The notes under the pieces were generated by a model. It had not been told where the DNA came from, ran no database searches, and saw nothing but the letters and a program-made list of their open reading frames with translations. Positions 7,655 to 16,171 of a stretch of DNA of 22,701 bases are shown piece by piece. The position numbers were made by a program, and so were the translations under genes. The DNA lies in the NCBI GenBank assembly GCA_949077035.1, contig CARUPR010000013.1, forward strand, positions 1 to 22,701, read 5' to 3'. Numbering within the stretch: the first letter of the stretch is position 1; each line of letters starts with the position of its first letter. This DNA is from an uncultured Eubacteriales bacterium (GTDB taxonomy: Bacteria; Bacillota; Clostridia; Christensenellales; UBA1242).

Positions 7655-8758
7655 ATGAAATATGATTATTTGATTGTTGGAGCAGGTTTTTTTGGCTCAA
7701 TATTTGCTTATGAGGCCTCAAAAAGAGGCAAAAAGTGTTTAGTGATAGATAAAAGAAATCATATAGGTGGCAATTGCTATACTGAGTTGAAAGATGGAAT
7801 AAATGTCCATAAATATGGAGCTCATATTTTTCATACATCTAATAAAAATATTTGGAATTATATTAATCAATTTACTGAATTTAACAATTATATAAATTCT
7901 CCAATAGCAATTTATAAAGATGAAATTTATAATTTACCTTTCAATATGAATACTTTTTCAAAAATGTGGGGGATTAAAACTCCTGAAGAAGCTTTAGCAA
8001 TAATTGAAAATCAGAAAAAGGAATTTGATATAATTCAACCAAAAAATCTTGAAGAGCAAGCTTTAAGAATGGTTGGTAAAGATATTTATGAAAAATTAAT
8101 AAAAGGTTACACGCAAAAACAATGGGGAAGACCTTGTAGTGAACTTCCTTCTTTTATTATAAAAAGACTTCCAATTAGATTTACTTACGACAATAATTAT
8201 TTTAATGATAGATATCAAGGAATTCCTATTGGTGGTTATACAAAAATTTTTGATAAACTTTTAGCTAAATGTGATATATTATTAAATACTGACTATTTTG
8301 AATTTATTAAAGATAAAAAAGATGTTGCTTTGAAAACTATATATACGGGTGAAATTGATAAATTTTTTAATTTTCAATTTGGAGCTCTTGAATGGAGGGC
8401 TGTTAAGTTTGAAACTGAAACACTTGATATTGACAACTTTCAGGGAAATGCTGTAGTAAATTATACTTCTTTAGATGTTCCATATACTAGGATTATTGAG
8501 CATAAACATTTTGAAAAAGCCGATTCTAAAAATACTATTATAAGCAAAGAATATAGTAGCGAATGGAAATTGGGGGATGAGCCATATTATCCAATAAATA
8601 ATGAAAAAAACAATGAACTTTATTTAAAATATCAATCAGTCGCAAAAAAACAAGATAAAATAATCTTTGGTGGAAGATTAGGTTCTTATAAATATTATGA
8701 TATGGATAAAGTGATTGAAGAGGCTCTTATTGCAGTTCAAATAGAGTTTGGAGAATAA
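7655..8758 (+). CDS. glf: UDP-galactopyranose mutase
   Basis: This flavoenzyme interconverts UDP-galactopyranose and UDP-galactofuranose, supplying Galf for surface polysaccharides. Its 367 residues fit the family. The N-terminal FAD-binding fold shows GAGFFG (residues 9-14), then IDKRNHIGGNC. Further hallmarks are YGAHIFHTSNKNIW, KGYTQKQWG, the RFTYDNNYFNDRYQGIP segment with conserved arginine and tyrosines near the active site, NFQGNAVVNYT, and the C-terminal FGGRLGSYKYYDMD. All are intact. It has its own promoter, and the decayed acetyltransferase follows immediately, suggesting they once formed an operon. Presence of glf implies a galactofuranose-containing glycan, probably a capsule, teichoic acid or glycolipid. 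Confidence 0.96.
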   Translation: MKYDYLIVGAGFFGSIFAYEASKRGKKCLVIDKRNHIGGNCYTELKDGINVHKYGAHIFHTSNKNIWNYINQFTEFNNYINSPIAIYKDEIYNLPFNMNTFSKMWGIKTPEEALAIIENQKKEFDIIQPKNLEEQALRMVGKDIYEKLIKGYTQKQWGRPCSELPSFIIKRLPIRFTYDNNYFNDRYQGIPIGGYTKIFDKLLAKCDILLNTDYFEFIKDKKDVALKTIYTGEIDKFFNFQFGALEWRAVKFETETLDIDNFQGNAVVNYTSLDVPYTRIIEHKHFEKADSKNTIISKEYSSEWKLGDEPYYPINNEKNNELYLKYQSVAKKQDKIIFGGRLGSYKYYDMDKVIEEALIAVQIEFGE

Positions 8759-8763
8759 AGGAA

Positions 8764-9461
8764 GTGTTAAAAGATAAGATTAAGTTATAATCAAGTCCAT
8801 TTCCCATGTGGAGAAAATGGAAAATTAAATGGTGTTGGCTTTATGTCTTCTACTTTGTTTGGTTATAATAATAGCAATAGAACTACAGTACTTGAAACTC
8901 CAGTAAGATTTAATGGTGGTAATTTTAATTTAGGTAAAATGGGTGCTTTTTCGTTTGTTCATTATGGGGCGCATATAAATGCACTATCTATTGCTCAATA
9001 GCTCCGAATGTAACAATAGGTATGGGTGGTCATTTGATGGATAATATTTCTTCTTCATTAGTATTTGAGTTGAGAAAAGGAGAACGATTTTTGCAGTTTA
9101 ATCCTTTCAATAGAGAAGATGACTATGTAAATAACATGAGAAATAAACTCGCAGAAAAAATTAAAGATTCAAAAATTCAAAAGGTGTGATAATAGGAAAT
9201 AATGTTTGGATTGGAACAGGTGCTATAATTTTAAGTGGGGTTAATATTGGCGATGGAGCCATAATCGCTGCTGGTGCCGTTGTAACAAAGGACGTTCAAC
9301 TTTATACGATTGTATGAGGTGTTCCTGCAAATGTTATAAGAAAAAGATTTTCGGATGAAATAATTCAAGAACTTTTAAATATTAAATGGTGAAATTATGA
9401 CTTAAATATTTTTAAAGATGTTGATTTTACTAATATTACCTTAGAAGATATAAATAAATAA
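8764..9461 (+). pseudogene. Decayed hexapeptide-repeat (CatB/VatD-like) O-acetyltransferase
   Basis: A left-handed beta-helix acetyltransferase can be read across three frames. Frame one gives GKLNGVGFMSST...GAHINALSI, frame two resumes at TCA 8995 with SIAPNVTIGMGGH and continues to KIKDSKIQ, and frame three resumes near 9183 with GVIIGNNVWIGTGAIIL, IGDGAIIAAGAVVTKDV and the tail GVPANVIRKRFSDEIIQELL. Lesions: a deletion/frameshift near 8994, a one-base loss in the A-run at about 9178-9182, TGA at 9315-9317 just before GVPA, and TGA at 9390-9392 at the second Trp of the family's KWW motif. The 5' end has no convincing start codon. It directly follows glf. It is a dead or decaying polysaccharide O-acetylation gene, not a sign of UGA coding for Trp. 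Confidence 0.85.
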
Positions 9462-9471
9462 AATAAAAAAC

Positions 9472-9588
9472 AATATTTCTTCGGGGGGGGGGATTTTAAA
9501 GCCGGAAATTTTTAAAATAAATCCTGTAAAAAAGACTGTCAGTAAAATAATTGGTATTGATAAAAAAAATATCAATCAAGAGAAATAA
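9472..9588 (+). pseudogene. G10 tract followed by an orphan reading-frame tail
   Basis: Ten G's (9483-9492) sit in an otherwise A/T stretch. Downstream, one frame stays open to TAA (9586-9588), giving LKPEIFKINPVKKTVSKII then GIDKKNINQEK, a basic tail that looks like a protein C-terminus, possibly of a glycosyltransferase. Upstream the same frame has no start codon. It is either the stump of a deleted gene or a slippage-controlled short frame. No family is recognisable. Confidence 0.4.
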
Positions 9589-9600
9589 AAGACTTTTTAA

Positions 9601-9631
9601 AAAAATGCTTATTTTAAAATAAGTATTTTTT
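9601..9631 (+). terminator. Intrinsic terminator
   Basis: AAAAATGCTTA (9601-9611) pairs with TAAGTATTTTT (9620-9630) with one G-T wobble and an 8-nt loop, then T. It closes the glf unit before the next promoter. The stem is AT-rich, so it may act in both directions. Confidence 0.7.
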
Positions 9632-9664
9632 AGTTTTATATTTGTTATAAAATTATATTTATTA

Positions 9665-9693
9665 TTGACATTGTTAGATTTATAATGTATTAT
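9665..9693 (+). promoter_or_regulatory. Promoter of the pyruvyltransferase/glycosyltransferase operon
   Basis: TTGACA (9665-9670) and TATTAT (9688-9693) are 17 bp apart. A perfect TATAAT at 9681-9686 lies too close (10 bp) to that -35 but could act with weaker upstream sequence. The GGAG ribosome site is at 9740-9743 and the ATG at 9751. Confidence 0.5.
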
Positions 9694-9750
9694 TAAAATG
9701 GTAGTTTAAGAAATAATTTGTAAACATGATTATATATACGGAGAAAAGAA

Positions 9751-12042
9751 ATGACACGAATTGATAAGATATCAAAATATCATTGTTCGGGATGTGGGGC
9801 TTGTGAAAATATTTGCCCATTTAATGCTATAAAATTAATAAAATCTGAAGAAGGGTTTTTATATCCTGAAATTGATGAGGAAAAATGCACAAATTGTGGC
9901 TTATGTTATAAAAGATGTCCTGTAGTATGTTTTGAAAATAAAAATAATCCAAACCCAAAAGCTTATGCGATGATGGCATCTGATAAATTAAGAGAAAAAT
10001 CGTCTTCAGGTGGAATGTTTTCTATTTTATCTGATTATGTATTAGAAAAAGATGGTTTAATCTGTGGTGTAAGATATGAAACACCAACAAAGCTAGTATT
10101 TGATTTTGCTAGTTCAAAGAAAGAATTAGAAGCATTGAAAGGTTCAAAATACTTTCAAGCTGAAGTTGGAGGAATTTATCGACAATTAAAGAAATATTTA
10201 GAAGAAGGTATAAATATTTTATTTTCAGCTTGTCCATGTCAAGTTGCAGGTTTTAAGAACTATTTAGGAAAAGATTATAATAATTTAATTACCTGTGATG
10301 TTATATGTCATGGGACACCTTCTCATAAAATGATAGAAAGTTATATTGAATCATTATGTGAGCTAAAAGATATAAAGTCATTAAACTTTAGAGACAAATC
10401 TAAATATTTGTGGTCAACAACTATAACTCTAGAAAAATTTGATGAATCAAAGATTCAGCTTAGTTATCAAGATGCAAAATTTTATCAGGCTTTTGGGAAT
10501 GGGACTTGTATGAGAGAGAGTTGTTATAATTGCAAATTTGCCTCATTGCCAAGATGTGGTGATTTCACATTGGGTGATTATTGGCATATTACTGAGTTTG
10601 CTGGTGAAATGAATGATAATTATGGGACTTCTTGTGTTTTATTAAATAATTCAAAAGCTGAGAAACTTTATGCGAAACTTGAGTCAAAAATGAAAAAAAG
10701 CAAAGAAATGCCTCTTTCTACAGCTACTAAATATAATGAACAATTAAGGAAACCAATTATGAGGAATCCAAAACGAAATATTTTTTATAAACTTTTGGGG
10801 AAAAAGAAATTTAATGATGTTTTAAAAGAAACTGAAATGAAAAATCATTTTGATGTTGGAGTTATTGGTTATTGGTATGCTACAAATTATGGTAGTGTTT
10901 TGACATATTATTCTTTGTATAAATCTATAGAAGAGTTAGGTTATAATACTGTTTTGATTGATAGACCTGATAAAGAAAATGACAAAGAACCGCAAACGGT
11001 TTTTTCAAGAAAGTTTATGAATAAAATGGCAAATATCAGTCCAAGTTTTCATGCAAATGAATCAGATAAATTTAATGCATTATGTGATAAATTTGTTGTA
11101 GGTTCTGACCAAATGTGGACAAGGGATGCCATAATGATAAATGGATACAGATTTTTTTTAGATTTCGTAACTGATAATAAAATTAAAGTTGCCTACGCGC
11201 CATCTTTTGGAACTGATAAATTTAATGTTTTACCAGCAACAAATACTATCGTATCTTATTTGTTGAGTAGGTTTGATGCTATTTCAGTGCGTGAAGATAC
11301 AGGTGTTGATATATGTAAAAATAATTTCGGATTAGATGTAAAACAAGTAGTTGACCCTATATTTTTACAAGATAGAGATTTTTATGAAAATATAGCAGAA
11401 ATGTCAAATAAGAATGAAAAAGAACCTTTTATTTTATCTTATATTCTTGACCCTGATAATGAAAAGAGAAATATTTTAATAAATATTCAAAAGAAATTAT
11501 CTAGTAAATTGATAAATATTTTAGATGGAAGATATAATACATTTGAAAAAAATAATCAAAAACTTAACTTGCCTAATACTTATAGTGATGTAAATATGGA
11601 AGATTGGGTAAAATATTTTATGGAAGCCAAATTTGTGGTTACAGATTCTCATCATGGTTTGGCAATGGCTGTTATTTTTAATAAACCTTTTATATGTATT
11701 ATGAATAAATCACGTGGAGCAACCAGATTTACTTCATTGTTAGGTTGGCTTGGATTATTGGAACGTTTGGTAGACAAGAATGATGATTTTTCTTTAATAG
11801 AAAAATTATTATGCGATATAGATTATTTAGCAACCAACAAGATTATAAAAGATAAAAGAAAGGAGTCGCTAAGTTGGCTTAAAGATTCACTTAATCATCG
11901 ACATGAAAATAATGTAGCTAGTCATTATGATTTTGTCAATGCTAGGTTGAACGAAATGTCAAATAGGCTTTGGTATTTAATGCAAGAAAATGTAGAATTG
12001 AAGAAAGAACTTAATGAATTAAAGAAGGTAAAAAATGATTAA
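9751..12042 (+). CDS. FrhB-like ferredoxin protein fused to a polysaccharide pyruvyl transferase
   Basis: This 763-residue two-part protein carries two 4Fe-4S motifs at the N-terminus (Cys 12, 15, 18, 22 and Cys 46, 49, 52, 56). Residues about 70-345 match the coenzyme F420 hydrogenase/dehydrogenase beta-subunit family (SSSGGMFSILSDYVLEKDG, then CYNCKFASLPRCGDFTLGDYW). From about residue 366 it becomes a polysaccharide pyruvyl transferase domain (VGVIGYWYATNYGSVLTYY, FVVGSDQMW, VTDSHHGLAMAVIFNKPFI near 628), followed by a short coiled coil. Pyruvyl transferases move pyruvate from PEP to sugars; the FrhB part often neighbours them in polysaccharide loci, but its reaction there is not settled. 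The two functions are usually separate genes, so the fusion suggests they act together. The stop overlaps the next start by 8 nt. Confidence 0.9.
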   Translation: MTRIDKISKYHCSGCGACENICPFNAIKLIKSEEGFLYPEIDEEKCTNCGLCYKRCPVVCFENKNNPNPKAYAMMASDKLREKSSSGGMFSILSDYVLEKDGLICGVRYETPTKLVFDFASSKKELEALKGSKYFQAEVGGIYRQLKKYLEEGINILFSACPCQVAGFKNYLGKDYNNLITCDVICHGTPSHKMIESYIESLCELKDIKSLNFRDKSKYLWSTTITLEKFDESKIQLSYQDAKFYQAFGNGTCMRESCYNCKFASLPRCGDFTLGDYWHITEFAGEMNDNYGTSCVLLNNSKAEKLYAKLESKMKKSKEMPLSTATKYNEQLRKPIMRNPKRNIFYKLLGKKKFNDVLKETEMKNHFDVGVIGYWYATNYGSVLTYYSLYKSIEELGYNTVLIDRPDKENDKEPQTVFSRKFMNKMANISPSFHANESDKFNALCDKFVVGSDQMWTRDAIMINGYRFFLDFVTDNKIKVAYAPSFGTDKFNVLPATNTIVSYLLSRFDAISVREDTGVDICKNNFGLDVKQVVDPIFLQDRDFYENIAEMSNKNEKEPFILSYILDPDNEKRNILINIQKKLSSKLINILDGRYNTFEKNNQKLNLPNTYSDVNMEDWVKYFMEAKFVVTDSHHGLAMAVIFNKPFICIMNKSRGATRFTSLLGWLGLLERLVDKNDDFSLIEKLLCDIDYLATNKIIKDKRKESLSWLKDSLNHRHENNVASHYDFVNARLNEMSNRLWYLMQENVELKKELNELKKVKND

Positions 12043-13090
12043 AGTAAGTATAGTGGTGCCAGTATATAATGTTTCAAAGTTTTTGCCAGAATGTTTAAAC
12101 AGTATAAAAAAACAGAAACTAAAAGAAATAGAAGTAATTATGGTTGATGATGGTTCGACAGATAATTCACTTCAAATTTTAAATGATTTTGCAAAAATAG
12201 ATAAGAGATTTAAAGTTATTACTAAAAAGAATAGTGGATATGGCAACACAATGAATTTAGGTATGGCTATGGCATCAGGTGAATATGTTGGCATTGTTGA
12301 ATCAGATGATTATGTTGATAAAAATATGTTTTTTAATTTGTATAAGACTGCAAAAAAATTTAACGCTGATGTTGTAAAATCAAATTATTATGAGTTTTCT
12401 ACAAAAAATGGAAAAAAAAATCAATTATTCATAAAAGCAATTAACGATGATTCATTTTATGATAGACCATTTTGGAAATTTGAAAATGACAACATTTTTC
12501 ATTTTCAAATGAATACTTGGACAGGTATTTATAGAACTGCATTTTTAAGAGAAAATAATATAAGACATAATGAAACTCCTGGTGCTTCATATCAAGACAA
12601 TGGTTTTTTCTTTCAAACAGTTGCTTTGGCTAATCCTATTGTTTTTAGTAAAAAAGCTTATTATCACTATCGTCAAGATAATCCAAACTCTAGCATTAAT
12701 AACAAGGGTAAAGTTTTTTGTATGTGTGATGAATATAAATTTATACGTGAATTTGTAGAAGCACACCCAGATATAAGCAGAAGATATTTTCATATATTTT
12801 TAATAAAAAAATATTTCAACTATTTTTATACTTATACAAGAATTGCTGATGAATATAAAATCTCATTTCTTGAAAGATTTGCAAAAGAATTTAAAGATTC
12901 TTATAAAAAAGGCGAGTTTGATGATTTTTTAATGGATTATTCAGAAATATCAAAACTAAAACGAATTATGGAAAATCCAAAACAATTTTATTATGATGAT
13001 AAAATTTGGTGTTTAAATAATAAAGTATTAGAACTTGAAAATTATAAAAATTATTTAAAAACGGAGATGGTAACTAAAAATGAAAAATAA
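12035..13090 (+). CDS. Family 2 glycosyltransferase
   Basis: This 351-residue GT-A fold enzyme transfers a sugar from a nucleotide-sugar donor during surface polysaccharide assembly. Visible motifs are the N-terminal VSIVVPVYNVSKFLPECLNS, the nucleotide-binding DDGSTD (residues 38-43) and the metal-binding ESDD (89-92, in place of the commoner DSDD or DADD). The later YYHYRQDNPNSS segment is common in this subfamily. There is no membrane segment, so it probably acts at the inner face of the membrane. Its ATG overlaps the end of the pyruvyltransferase gene by 8 nt and its stop overlaps the next gene by 11 nt, indicating translational coupling. Donor and acceptor cannot be deduced. Confidence 0.92.
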   Translation: MIKVSIVVPVYNVSKFLPECLNSIKKQKLKEIEVIMVDDGSTDNSLQILNDFAKIDKRFKVITKKNSGYGNTMNLGMAMASGEYVGIVESDDYVDKNMFFNLYKTAKKFNADVVKSNYYEFSTKNGKKNQLFIKAINDDSFYDRPFWKFENDNIFHFQMNTWTGIYRTAFLRENNIRHNETPGASYQDNGFFFQTVALANPIVFSKKAYYHYRQDNPNSSINNKGKVFCMCDEYKFIREFVEAHPDISRRYFHIFLIKKYFNYFYTYTRIADEYKISFLERFAKEFKDSYKKGEFDDFLMDYSEISKLKRIMENPKQFYYDDKIWCLNNKVLELENYKNYLKTEMVTKNEK

Positions 13091-14255
13091 GCCAAAAATT
13101 TCTGTCATTATTCCAGTATACAATACAGAAAAATATTTGAGAACGTGTCTAGATAGTCTTATAATACAAGATTGTAAAGATGTAGAGTTTATTTTGATTA
13201 ATGATGGTTCAACTGATGATTCATTTAATATTTGCAGAGAGTATCAATATAGAGATGCTCGATTTATAGCAGTTTCTAAAGAAAATGGTGGGCCATCAAG
13301 TGCGCGAAATTTAGGATTAAGTATGGCTAAAGGCGAGTATATTGCTTTTGTTGATTCAGATGATTTTGTTGAACCGGCAACTTATTCTAAACTATGCAAA
13401 CTTGCAGAAAAAGAATGTGCAGATATTTATGTTTTTGGTGCTTCATTATTGCCAGAATCATCACCAAAATGGTTATGGGATTTGGTTACGACAAGAGATG
13501 TTGTCTATACAAGTTTTCAGCCAGAAATTATATTTGAAGAACCTGGTGCTAGACCATTTTTATGGCTGCAAATGATAAAGAAAAATATTATTACTGAAAA
13601 TAATTTGAAGTTTGATGAAAGTATGAAATTGGGTGAGGACCAATTGTTTCAAACATGCTGCTTTCCATTTGCAAAAAAGATAGTTTTTACTTCTGAAAAA
13701 TTTTATAATTATCGCGTTTTTAGAGAAAATTCTTTAATGAGTAAATTTTCTTCTGATATTAATAAAAAAGTAGAAGTTCATATTGATTTAATAGATAAAA
13801 TGTTTAATGTGGTTTTCTCTAAGTTTGATGATGAAAATTTAAGAACTGTTCTTTTTAATTGGTCAATTTTTTTAATATGGCCAGATATTATTCAATTATT
13901 GGCAGAAAATCAAACAAATAGTGCTTTGAAATTAATAAAGGTTTGGAAAAAGTATAATTGTGAAAAGCTGTGCGATAGATTGGATATATGGGGACAATCT
14001 AGATGTAATCAAATTTTACTTATGGGTGAATGTGGACTGAATTTTGATAAAAAAATTGATAAATATAAAAAAGAAATTGACAGACTTGAAAATGAAATTT
14101 GTCAACTTGAAAAACAACCAAAATTAAAAAAGATTATCAAGAAAAACAAACGAAAACAAAATAGTCTTTTTGGGAAATTTTTTAAAAGCTTGCGTAAGTA
14201 TGGCATAAAGAAAACATTAAAACTAGTTTTTCTAAAAATAACTAAAAAATTTTAA
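13080..14255 (+). CDS. Family 2 glycosyltransferase with a basic coiled-coil tail
   Basis: This 391-residue GT-A glycosyltransferase has ISVIIPVYNTEKYLRTCLDS at the start, NDGSTDDS (residues 41-48), GGPSSARNLGL (70-80) and DSDD (92-95), all intact. After the catalytic part, roughly residues 310-345 form a coiled coil, then a strongly basic tail (KKIIKKNKRKQ, SLRKYGIKK) that could hold the enzyme at the membrane surface or at a partner. The ATG lies inside the 3' end of the preceding glycosyltransferase gene, with GGAG at 13063-13066 about 13 nt upstream. It is the last gene of the coupled trio. Sugar specificity is unknown. Confidence 0.92.
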   Translation: MKNKPKISVIIPVYNTEKYLRTCLDSLIIQDCKDVEFILINDGSTDDSFNICREYQYRDARFIAVSKENGGPSSARNLGLSMAKGEYIAFVDSDDFVEPATYSKLCKLAEKECADIYVFGASLLPESSPKWLWDLVTTRDVVYTSFQPEIIFEEPGARPFLWLQMIKKNIITENNLKFDESMKLGEDQLFQTCCFPFAKKIVFTSEKFYNYRVFRENSLMSKFSSDINKKVEVHIDLIDKMFNVVFSKFDDENLRTVLFNWSIFLIWPDIIQLLAENQTNSALKLIKVWKKYNCEKLCDRLDIWGQSRCNQILLMGECGLNFDKKIDKYKKEIDRLENEICQLEKQPKLKKIIKKNKRKQNSLFGKFFKSLRKYGIKKTLKLVFLKITKKF

Positions 14256-14263
14256 TATTTTTT

Positions 14264-14296
14264 AATATCTCTATCTATTATACAGGTGGAGATATT
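14264..14296 (+). terminator. Possible terminator after the glycosyltransferase operon
   Basis: AATATCTC (14264-14271) pairs with GAGATATT (14289-14296) across a 17-nt loop, followed by a poor T-tract. The long loop and weak U-tract make it a doubtful terminator. Confidence 0.35.
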
Positions 14297-14334
14297 TGTT
14301 TATGAGTTTGTTTTAGTTATAAAGAAATTAATTC

Positions 14335-14362
14335 TTGACTTTTTGGTTTGCTATGTTATACT
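14335..14362 (+). promoter_or_regulatory. Promoter of the first HExxH gene
   Basis: TTGACT (14335-14340) and TATACT (14357-14362) are 16 bp apart, with TGT just upstream of the -10 (extended). AGGAGAAGG at 14385-14393 is the ribosome site for the ATG at 14399. Confidence 0.65.
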
Positions 14363-14398
14363 TATTGTATAGGATATTTCGCTTAGGAGAAGGCAATT

Positions 14399-16054
14399 AT
14401 GAGGCATGGACTGGAAGGAATTAATTTGTATAATCCAATTGAGGGCAAGCTTGACAAAATAATTGATTATTATGTTGACTTTTATGGCGAAAAATATCGT
14501 GATAGAATAAAAGACAGGCTGGAAAATTCTGTATTTATTTTTTCTGATACACTTGACTTGCAATCAACTCCTGTCAAACAATATTTTGAATATGCTAATA
14601 ATATGATGATTGAAGCCTTTGAGCAAGCATTAAATAATGCAGGCATTGCGATTAAATTTGGCTCTGAAGATATCGCAGGGCAGATGCAAATTATGACCTC
14701 TTTGGCTGGAAAGGGTCTTAATGATTTAAATGCAAAGGATATTGAATTTTTAAAACAATTTAAAGCTTTAGCAAATAAGGATTTGACATGTTTTTTTGAT
14801 GATAAGGCTAAAAAAGATGAATATTTAAATAAATTTCAAATAATTGATGATATTTTCAAGACAGGCTATGACGAGTTTATAGAAGGATGTAAAAGAGATA
14901 GTCAAAAACTTGATTATGTTGATAGTGAAGCTTTAAAAAAGAATGAATTAAATTATAAAACGCGATGTATAAAGTTGTTTGCAAGAGCAATTTCAAAAAA
15001 TTTGAAGATTCCAACAAGTGAAGAAAATTTGAAAATTATTGCAAAATATACCCCTTATATTATCAAATATCTTTCAAAAGAAAGGGTGGATGTGAATATC
15101 TTTAAAGGATTATTAAAATTATCTGATAGATATAAAAATGCCCATGTTGATAATATTTTGGAAATATTTGATATGTGCAAGAGGTCTTGGCAAAAATATC
15201 AAGACGAGAAAAATTTTCAAGACTATATTGTAAAAGCAGATATTGGTGACAAACTATCTTTTATTAAAAACAAATTGTATTTGGGTGATGAAAAAGTTGA
15301 AAGTATAAAAGATTTTATACTTTTAAAGGACACAAAGATTAAAGGTTTTACGGTTGTTGGCAGCGAAATTGATAACCCGGATAAGGTGGCTTGCGTTGTT
15401 GTAAATAGGTCATATCTATTTCTTTATGATGATGTTGCTGTTCATGAAATGAATCATGCGATTATGACAAATTCAAAATATAAAGATGGAATATTGCAGC
15501 AAAAGATTGGCTTACACAAATATGATATCAATTTAATTGAAAATGAAACCCAATTTTATAATGGTTTTTATGTTGGCTTAAATGAAGTTATCAATGAATA
15601 TATCTCTCAAAAAGTTGTCAAGAAAATGCATGAGGATAATTTTAGAATAGGCTATCTTAGGGACACAGATGTGATATATAGGTCTACTTTTCCTTTGGTG
15701 GGTGAGTTTATTGAAGAAAATATGGATGCTATTGTTGACATCTGCATGAGTGAAGATATCAATGTGATTGATAAATATTTTGTAAGAGAAGACTTTGATG
15801 ATTTGGCAATGATTATAAAAGAGTTGCTTGATAAGTTTATATATGCAGAAAGAAATTCTTTTCAAAGTATGCAAAACGAGATTAAAACTTATGCGAAAAG
15901 TTTGAATCATGATATCTTTCAGCTTGCAACAAATCGCGATGAGAATTGGTCTAATTTGACAAATGATTATCTTGATTTTGCAACCAAAATTAAAGCTGTA
16001 ATAGACAAGTTAAATCAGCACAAACTTGACTTAGATGATGAGTTTGAGCTTTGA
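14399..16054 (+). CDS. HExxH-containing putative zinc metallopeptidase, long paralogue
   Basis: This 551-residue protein contains HEMNH (residues 349-353) in the hydrophobic context DDVAVHEMNHAIM, followed about 45 residues later by GLNEVINEY (E396 or E400), a plausible third zinc ligand as in gluzincin peptidases. I cannot assign it to a named peptidase family. No signal peptide or membrane segment is present, so it is either cytoplasmic or exported without a classical signal. The N-terminus (YVDFYGEKYRDRIKDRLEN) and the peptidase part match the next gene, but here about 230 helical residues are inserted between them. It starts from its own promoter with a strong ribosome site and ends in TGA followed by TAA. 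Substrate is unknown; no peptidase activity is proven. Confidence 0.75.
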   Translation: MRHGLEGINLYNPIEGKLDKIIDYYVDFYGEKYRDRIKDRLENSVFIFSDTLDLQSTPVKQYFEYANNMMIEAFEQALNNAGIAIKFGSEDIAGQMQIMTSLAGKGLNDLNAKDIEFLKQFKALANKDLTCFFDDKAKKDEYLNKFQIIDDIFKTGYDEFIEGCKRDSQKLDYVDSEALKKNELNYKTRCIKLFARAISKNLKIPTSEENLKIIAKYTPYIIKYLSKERVDVNIFKGLLKLSDRYKNAHVDNILEIFDMCKRSWQKYQDEKNFQDYIVKADIGDKLSFIKNKLYLGDEKVESIKDFILLKDTKIKGFTVVGSEIDNPDKVACVVVNRSYLFLYDDVAVHEMNHAIMTNSKYKDGILQQKIGLHKYDINLIENETQFYNGFYVGLNEVINEYISQKVVKKMHEDNFRIGYLRDTDVIYRSTFPLVGEFIEENMDAIVDICMSEDINVIDKYFVREDFDDLAMIIKELLDKFIYAERNSFQSMQNEIKTYAKSLNHDIFQLATNRDENWSNLTNDYLDFATKIKAVIDKLNQHKLDLDDEFEL

Positions 16055-16171
16055 TAATAAAATATCAAAATATATATTTAATTTTAAAATAATTATAAAA
16101 AACAGTAAAAATAATGTAAAATTTAAACAATTAAAAGGTTTGAAATAAAATTATTTATTAAGGGAGTGGAA

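Noticed and set aside
9315..9392. Possible reassignment of UGA to tryptophan, because TGA stands at a conserved Trp position in the acetyltransferase relic.
   Set aside because: The same relic has two frameshifts, intact genes use TGG for Trp and have no internal TGA, and two intact frames end in TGA.
9554..9575. ATTGATA/TATCAAT inverted repeat as a terminator.
   Set aside because: There is no T-run after it, and a better terminator follows at 9601.
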